Shown here piece after piece: positions 57,653-64,000 of a stretch of 64,000 bases of DNA. The stretch is from Cenococcum geophilum 1.58. Its lineage: Eukaryota; Ascomycota; Dothideomycetes; Gloniales; Gloniaceae. Within the stretch, counting starts at the first letter, position 1; each line of letters opens with the position of its first letter. The stretch is from the NCBI GenBank assembly GCA_001692895.1, contig KV748231.1, forward strand, positions 310,001 to 374,000. Direction: 5' to 3'. The notes beneath the pieces are model-generated. The model saw only the letters and a program-made list of their open reading frames with translations, made no database searches and was not told where the DNA came from. Both the position numbers and the translations under genes were made by a program.

Positions 57653-60600
57653 TTAAGAGTCGTCGACCTTAAAGTTGCATAACCATACCTTTCCGGATCC
57701 AACGCCGATGCCGATCGTCTTCCCCGACATGGCCGAACATGACGGCCGATACTCTGAGGGTAGCCACACTAAATTCTCTGAATTATATGTTATCCACGCT
57801 CCGTCTGAACTTAAAGCCCCGCCTTGGTATTGAGGATTTTGAGGATCTGTTACACTAGGTATTATATTTAAAGCTGATGATGCATTGATAGCAATAATAC
57901 CAATTTCAGTGTAAAGATATAAGCCGGTGGTATCAACTGATATGTTATAAAGTGCTTTGCCAACACTGAGTGTCTGTAGGCACTCGCCACTGCTTGTATC
58001 CCAGATCTTGACCGTCTTGTCGCCCGACCCCGACGCGAGCCATGTCGAATCGTGTGAGAAGGCGACCGACATGACCCAATCGCTATGGCCCTTGAGCGTC
58101 TGCAGGCACTCGCCACTGCTTGTATCCCAGATCTTGACCGTCTTGTCGTGCGACGCCGACGCGAGCCGTGTCGAATCGTGTGAGAAGGCGACCGACCTGA
58201 CCCAATCTCCGTGGCCCTCGAGCGTCTGCAGGCACTCGCCACCGCTTGCATCCCAGATCTTGACCGTCTTGTCGTCCGACGCCGACGCGAGCCGTGTCGA
58301 ATCGTGTGAGAAGGCGACCGAGTTGACACAACTTCTATGGCCCTTGAGCGTCTGCAGACACTTACCACTGCTTGCATCCCAGATCTTGACCGTGTTGTCG
58401 CCCGCCGACGTGAGCCATGTCGAATCGTGTGAGAAGGCGACCGAGTTGACCCAATGTCTATGGCCCTTGAGCGTCTGCAGGCACTCGCCACTGCTTGCAT
58501 CCCAAATCTTAACCGTGTTGTCGTTTGACCCCGACGCGAGCCGTGTCGAATCGTGTGAGAAGGCGACCGAGCTGACCCAATTGCTATGGCCCTCGAGCGT
58601 CTGCAGGCACTCGCCACTGCTTGCATCCCAGATCTTGACTGTCTTGTCGCCCGATGCCGACGCGAGCCGTGTCGAATCGTGTGAGAAGGCGACCGAGCTG
58701 ACCCAATTGCTATGGCCCTCGAGCGTCCGCAGGCACTCGCCACTGCTCGCGTCCCAGATCTTGACCGTGTTGTCGCTCGACGCCGACGCGAGCCGTGTCG
58801 AATTGTGTGAGAAGGCGACCAAATCGCTATGGCCCTCGAGCGTCTGCAGACACTCGCCACTGCTTGCATTCCAGATCTTAACCGTCTTGTCGCTCGACGC
58901 CGACGCGAGCCGTGTCGAATCGTGTGAGAAGACGACCGACCTGACCGTATCGCTATGGCCCTCGAGCGTCTGCAGGCACTCGCCACTGCTTGCATCCCAA
59001 ATCTTGACCGTGTCGTCGCCCGACGCCGACGCGAGCCGTGTCGAATCGTGTGAGAAGGCGACCGAGTTGACCCAATCTCTACGGCCCTCGAGCGTCTGCA
59101 GGCACTCGCCACTGCTTGCATCCCAAATCTTGACCGTGTTGTCGCTCGACGCCGACGCGAGCCGTGTCGAATCGTGTGAGAAGGCGACCGAGTTGACCCC
59201 ATTGCTATGGCCCTTGAGCGTCTGCAGGCACTCGCCGCTGCTTGCATCCCAGATCTTGACCGTGTTGTCGCCCGACGCCGACGCGAGCCGTGTCGAATCG
59301 TGTGAGAAGGCGACCGACCTGACCCAACCGCTATAGCCCTTGAGCGTCTGCAGGCACTCGCCACTGCTTGCATCCCAGATCTTGACCGTGTTGTCGCGCG
59401 ACGCCGACGCGAGCCGTGTCGAATCGTGTGAGAAGGCGACCGAATTGACTCCACTTCTATGGCCCTCGAGCGTCTGCAGGCACGCACTCCATTTATCTCC
59501 CATAGCCGGCTTTATCGTGATCCATTTCGGCTCTTCCTCCTTAAAAAGACCCCTTATTAGGCTGCGGGTAGGACTAAACATGAGTGCAGACGCATATGCC
59601 TGAAGAGGACTGTTCTCTATTGCCCGCTTATGATACATAATAAGTCGGCGCGCATCTTGAACTAGCTCAATTAATGGGAATGTATCTACTCTTCCCTAAA
59701 GTCATAAGCATGAACCATATATAGATAGCATCGCTGGTCTAATAATTACCTGGATTAAAGCCTCCAGTTTCGCCATTGAAAGCACCCCCTCCAACATGCT
59801 TCTGCAAAGGCTAAGAGCCTCAAGCCAGTAAAGGTATTTTTTTCTTATAAATATATCGACTATGCCTCCATCCTGCAGGTCGACCTTATAACCCGCACAA
59901 GAGTTGGAATTCCAGTCATAGAGGTGATCAACCCAATAGATACACGAGTAGCGTGACACCGCTAATGGGTCTGGATCTGGTTGTTTAACCTGCTCAATAG
60001 GATATCCTAACGCACGTAAGTTGTAGATGTCTCGTCGTAGCGCCCTGGATATAACCTGGAGCGATCTCGAGAAGATTACGTAGTGAGCCTCTCCCCTTCC
60101 AGACGGGAAGATTTCATCGAATGCCTTTATGAGCAAGTAGTCCTTCGCGGACTGATGTACAAAATAGATGGTACCTTCTCGAATAGTAAGGAACGAACCA
60201 CAAAGGCTAATGATCTCCCCTAACGACTCTAGATCATCCGACATATCCTCAAGTATCTCAACAAGAGATGTCAGTTCTTTCAGCGTGATGGGTTGGTATA
60301 CAATCGCGATCAAGGCAAGTATCCGCTTGCAGATATCAGCATTACCCGAGTTGCATATTTGCTCCACCATTCGCTCGTAAAGAGAATTAAGTCCAGGTGG
60401 AAACGCGTTCAGCTTTGCGCGGGTCTCCCATCGTTGGATCTTCTCAAGGTTTTGACAGACCAAGGCCACCCAGAGGAAAGTGTTATTTGCATTTGAGGAC
60501 AGATGGTTTAGCACGGCGTCTCGCGTTTTGTCATCGTATTTCTTTCGCTGCGCTAGCTGAAGTACTTTATGCTGGATGTATATGCTGACAGCCGTAGAAA

Positions 60601-62466
60601 CAGACTCTGCGTTTAGCTCGAGGCACAGCCTCACCTTATGTCCGGCTCTTTCTAGCCGTTCCTCGATGTCGGGCCAGTTGCGGCTAGAGACGATCCACTT
60701 GACACGAGATACAGACGACTTCTGGGCGATGAAGTCTAACAGTTTCGGCAAGTCTGCTACGCATTCGTCGAGCGCATCGATGATCAAGTAGGTGCTGTTC
60801 AAGCTCGGGTCTTGCAGAATGCTTGTGAAGATCTCGGACAAGGCAACCCAGGCATTCGCATCCTCGAAGAGAGTTTTGCCTGCGTGATCGTACTTCTTCC
60901 GTATATGCGAGATGAGCGATGGCTGCTGATCGACAAGCAAGTACACCAGACCTCGCAGCACAGCCGTGGCGTTGTTAATTCGAGTGTCAGTGGCCTGGCA
61001 GAAGAAGTAGGACAGAAGATCCGTGTTGGCCATCGACTTCTTCAGCTCGTTGACAATACCACAGAGCAGCATGGTCTTACCCTTGCCGGGATCGCCCTTG
61101 ATCCATAGCAGTCGGCTCTGCCGGTCGTTGCGCCATTGTTGGAAGTCGGAGTTTTGGAGGATCCAGTAGTACGAGTCCCCCAGCAAGCCACCCTTGGTTT
61201 CCTCAATACGCTTCTTGTCATCACGGGGATCGGTTAGGCGTAAGTGTTGAATGCATTCCTTGTCTTCTTTCTCCATTTGAAACGAAACCTGTTTCTGCAG
61301 GAGGCAGTAGATATCCTGAAGCAGCCTCGATTCCTGGTTCTTCGCAACGTCGAGAAGCTGTTCCAGGCGGAGGCTGATTTGCTGGGCAGTGTATGCATAT
61401 GAATCTTGCCGGACAGCATTCTCCGCAACCTCGACGTTCTGCAGGCTCCCATTCCAGTCGTCCAGCTTAATCGTATCGCGAAGGAAGACGATGAACCGGT
61501 TTCGGTAGCAGGAGCTGACGCTCTTTATCAGATACAAGAGCAGCGCCTGATAGAGGTCGATGACTCGCTGCTTAAGTTCGCCTCGGACCCCGGCGGACGT
61601 CTCAACGTCAACAGTATTCTCCTTGAGCAGGAGGATCGAGAGTTCGCAGTACCACTTCATTCTGGAGATGACGTGGACGATGCCATCACGATTTGCCTTC
61701 GTCTCGGTGGTCGGGTTTACGAATACCTTGCACGTTAGCATAGCCTTTGCAACCGAGTAGACAGACCTACTTGCATGGCAAAGCAGACACCCGCCCAGGC
61801 CAGAGCAGCTTGTGGTATCGTCCCGAGAGCAGAGCCGATTAGGTCCTTTAGCGAGAGAAGGCCTTGCAGGGCGGCGCCGACGGTTTGCTTCTTTTCGCTC
61901 TCCCATTCGGTCTTTTTCAGACCAGCTTGTACAAGCCATTCCATCTGCGACCATCTCTTGTCTTTGTCTGTTTGATCAATCGAATTTTCGTCCATTTGCG
62001 ATCCTTCTGGGCTCGAATCATCCTTCTCGAATTCCCGTGATAAGATCCTCTCGTATGCATCGACCAGCTTGGGCTCCTTCTGTTTAAGTCCGTCGTATGC
62101 TTCATTCCAAAGGCGTTCCGAGATGTTCGGTGCGGGAGACGTCGTGGAGAAGGTAGGTTGAGTAGTAGACGTCGGGACTTGTGAGGTGGCGGGAGGGGGG
62201 AGAACTGGCGACCGCGGGGGTACAGGTTGGTGGACAGAAGACGCTGGTCCGGCAGCGTCTTGGGGAGAATTAAGATTGACATTCGTTGGCGGTGTAGGAA
62301 TGTAGGAGATGTCAGCCGAACAAGTCTCCGTGACGGTTGTCGATTGTGATGTCGACGAGGTAGGCCTCGAGTTAACGTCGTGTTTGCTCTTAGACTTCTT
62401 GGAGTCCTTCGCTTTACGGTCTCTGTGGTGAATTCCCAGTCGGGAGAAGAACGATTTTGGAGGCAT
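57653..62466 (-). CDS. NOD-like receptor: NACHT_N - NACHT - WD40 (NWD/HNWD type)
   Basis: Fungal NLRs of this type sense non-self ligands through their repeats and trigger incompatibility or defence reactions. The gene has three exons (62466-61771, 61726-59750, 59695-57653) joined in phase 0. Intron 1 is 44 bp (GTAGGT...CTAAC...CAAG). Intron 2 is 54 bp (GTAATT...TTTAG) and removes an in-frame TGA. Removing both gives 1,571 residues without a stop. Residues 1-115 are basic, then Pro/Ser/Thr-rich. Residues 118-330 match the NACHT_N domain of NWD proteins (LWNEAYDGL; AALAWAGVCFAMQ). NACHT has Walker A GDPGKGKT at about 443-451 and Walker B YLIIDALDEC at about 544-553. Twelve WD repeats occupy about 964-1463, then a 108-residue tail. 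A Met five codons upstream (62481) is possible; 62466 has the better context. The gene appears intact. Confidence 0.93.
57983..59482 (-). repeat. Array of 12 near-identical 126-bp WD40 repeats in the NLR gene
   Basis: Each unit codes for 42 residues with the frame CLQTLEGH-x3-V-x-SVAFSHDST, then LASAS-x-D-x-TVKIWDASSGE. Repeat 6 lacks three residues and repeat 9 lacks one. Differences concentrate at the three residues after GH, the one after V, and two positions around the later Asp. The DNA units are nearly identical elsewhere, so they are recent or kept alike by exchange. Composition is GC-rich with no sign of RIP. Confidence 0.95.
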
Positions 62467-62721
62467 GGCTTCCACGAGCACAATCGAAAATGTAACGGCA
62501 CTGACAAGAGCAGCGACTAAACATGCTCGAGGTCGGTCGGCGGGTGTAGTCGATGGTTATCGAGGCTGGAGGCCTGCGGCCGGTCGGCGCTGGCCAATTG
62601 AAATCTACGACTGCGTGGCGCCGCCATCCGGTGCGCATCTAAAGGTAAAGCAAGCACTATTGATATAGGTAAGCAATGCTACAATTACAAGATGAGCCTG
62701 TTCGTGAACCGAGCAGTTTTG

Positions 62722-62890
62722 ACACCTTGATCACGCTAGCAGGGAGGGCGGCCGACCCGCCTTGTGATGACGACAGAAGGTGTGCTGTAGCTGTAGCTTG
62801 ACAGGTATTATTATTAAGCAAAGTCTTTTAGAAAAGGCCAATAACTTAGTATAATACCATAAAGTAATAGATTATTATAATACTACAACA
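62722..62890 (-). repeat. Inverted repeat flanking the NLR gene, right copy
   Basis: About 169 bp from ACACCTTGATCACGCTAGC to TACTACAACA, opposite in orientation to 57009-57160. Many differences from the left copy are C-to-T or G-to-A, as expected for mild RIP. Similarity stops at the same points on both sides, so this is a discrete repeat unit, perhaps a MITE or solo LTR. Confidence 0.8.
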
Positions 62891-63575
62891 GGCAGAGACT
62901 AGCAGGTACCTAGCTTTTAGACTGTTGTATGCGCTTAACTAAGTTCGGTAAGGCTATTAGTAAGAGCTAGGGCCGACTTTTTAAAAGGACGTGTTTAGGC
63001 GGAAGCTAACTTCGCTAGCCAATATATTAGGACGACTCTCAACGCCCTGGTCTTGGCTGCCAATGGGCTGGAGGGCTAGAGGGCTTGCATCGTGAAAGTG
63101 TTGTGGTGTGCTGCGGGCGTGCTCCAGTCACCAAGAGAGAGAAAGCCACACGCGAACCCGATCTTCACGCAAGGCTGCACGAGTGGGCAATATTTAAATC
63201 CACCGCTGCTTAGCCTTTCTGCCTTTCCTACACTGAGGCGGGCCAAGAGAGGGCCCCTATTCGCTCAGGGACGATCTCCAAACTTCATGCAAAAGTCACC
63301 AGCCAACCCAATGGTGCACCGCCTCGTCCGCGTCTTCGCGCTTTTCCTTAGTGGGGCGATGATGGCAGCGGCATAGCCCCGCGCGTTTGCCTCCCGCTCT
63401 CACTAATCGACATCCCACCCTCTCTATTTTTCTCTGAAGGAAGAGAAGTACCACCACTTCAACTTGTTGCCTTCTTCCTCCAACAGCCCCGCCGTTCGTT
63501 GATCGCCTTTGGATAGCCTGAAGCTCATTCCAACCTCACTGCTCCCCAACTCTCGTTTCCCTGTATTTTCTCAAC
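62891..63575. other. Upstream region of the right-edge gene
   Basis: An AT-richer segment (62891-63030) is followed by host-like DNA. A 94-codon plus-strand frame (63092-63376) has no supporting features. CT-rich stretches (63400-63575) directly precede the ATG at 63576, as is common for housekeeping promoters in these fungi. Confidence 0.45.
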
Positions 63576-64000
63576 ATGTCGTATTACCCGCCCCCAGGAC
63601 AGCAGGGCGGTTACCCCCCATACCAAGGCCGTAAGAACAACCTTGTCTACTTCGAGTTCAATGCCCAGTCTCATTCCCCTTGGCAGCTGAACTGACAATT
63701 GCGATACAAAAGAATCCTCTCAGCCCGGTTACGGCCAGTACCCCCCACCATCAAACTCTCCATACCCGCCACAGCAGCCATACAGCCAACCTCCACCAAT
63801 GCAAAACCAGGGATACCCGCCTCCAGGAGGCTACCCACCTCAGCAGGGTGGCTACGGAGCTCCTCCACCGCAGGGCGGTTATGGTGCTCCACCTCCGCAG
63901 CAGGGCTACAGTCAGCCCCCATATGGCCAACAGCCGCCCTCACAAGGATATCCCCCACAGCAGCCTTATGACGCCCCTCCGCCAGGCCAGTATGGCGTTC
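63576..64000 (+). CDS. Pro/Gln/Gly/Tyr-rich N-terminus, possible metacaspase prodomain (partial)
   Basis: Exon 1 (63576-63630) encodes MSYYPPPGQQGGYPPYQG. The intron (63631-63712) starts GTAAGA, has a CTGAC branch site near 63692 and ends AAAAG. This acceptor, not the CAG seven bases later, keeps the frame. Exon 2 runs past the window edge and continues as YPPP-, QQGGY- and GAPPPQ-type repeats (about 114 residues visible). Prodomains of this kind start type I metacaspases (Mca1/CasA) in Aspergillus and relatives, where the Cys-protease domain follows and takes part in stress and aggregate handling. Annexin-like or penta-EF-hand proteins have similar N-termini, and no catalytic residues are inside the window, so the name is tentative. 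Existence of the gene is well supported by the splice signals and composition. Confidence 0.6.

Noticed and set aside
57957-59336. Plus-strand 459-codon frame and minus-strand 539-codon frame over the WD40 array
   Set aside because: 126 bp is a multiple of three, so alternative frames stay open along the array. Only the frame joined to NACHT by splice sites makes WD40 repeats.
60168-62668. Many 60-110 codon plus-strand frames opposite the NLR gene, and an overlapping 196-codon minus frame at 61917-62507
   Set aside because: They overlap the NACHT_N and NACHT coding exons in other frames and show no domain.

Overview
The window is from a filamentous ascomycete, most likely Eurotiomycetes (Aspergillus/Penicillium-like). 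Three things support this: genes with short introns and CTAAC-type branch points, an OCH1-family mannosyltransferase, and a NACHT-WD40 NOD-like receptor of the fungal NWD type. About three quarters of the window (1 to about 47,290) is AT-rich transposon sequence with strong signs of repeat-induced point mutation (RIP): TA-rich, depleted in CA/TG, with pol motifs still legible but broken by TAG/TAA stops and by D-to-N, C-to-Y and G-to-S changes.

Transposon block. From the left there is a minus-strand Ty3/Gypsy element (about 1,300-9,333). A TIR-bounded DNA element (2,366-3,940) with a GC-rich minisatellite core interrupts its integrase. Minisatellites follow (10,172-11,013), then a small non-RIPed island (11,030-11,275). 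From about 11,276 to 47,289 lies a decayed composite element, here called X. It carries a RIPed SF2 (RecQ-like) helicase gene, a 51-bp repeat array in triplet register, a 1.95-kb tandem duplication and a second long decayed coding stretch. Four Gypsy elements are nested in or on X, and their boundaries were resolved from LTRs and 5-bp target duplications: E1 (15,533-28,808, TSD TTAAC), E2 inside the 3' LTR of E1 (22,578-28,757, TSD ATATA), E3 (33,263-37,015, TSD CCTTA, internally deleted relative of E1) and E4 (37,519-45,469, TSD ATAAG). X is therefore older than its guests, and E1 is older than E2. X is strongly enriched in the 8-mer ATATCCGC/GCGGATAT and ends in a hairpin followed by CTAA, which resembles a Helitron 3' terminus.

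Host block (47,290-64,000). This part has normal base composition. It holds a truncated reading frame at the X junction; a four-TM hypothetical protein (49,110-49,676, minus); a decayed small gene (about 50,669); an OCH1-like alpha-1,6-mannosyltransferase with one intron (53,296-54,639, plus); a low-complexity small protein (55,811-56,215, minus); a three-exon NACHT_N-NACHT-WD40 receptor (57,653-62,466, minus) with 12 near-identical 42-residue WD repeats; and, running off the right edge, the start of a Pro/Gln/Tyr/Gly-rich protein that could be a metacaspase prodomain. Two inverted copies of a roughly 150-170 bp repeat flank the receptor gene at 57,009 and 62,722.

The most notable items are the receptor with its homogenised repeat array and flanking inverted repeats, and element X, which I cannot match to a described transposon class.
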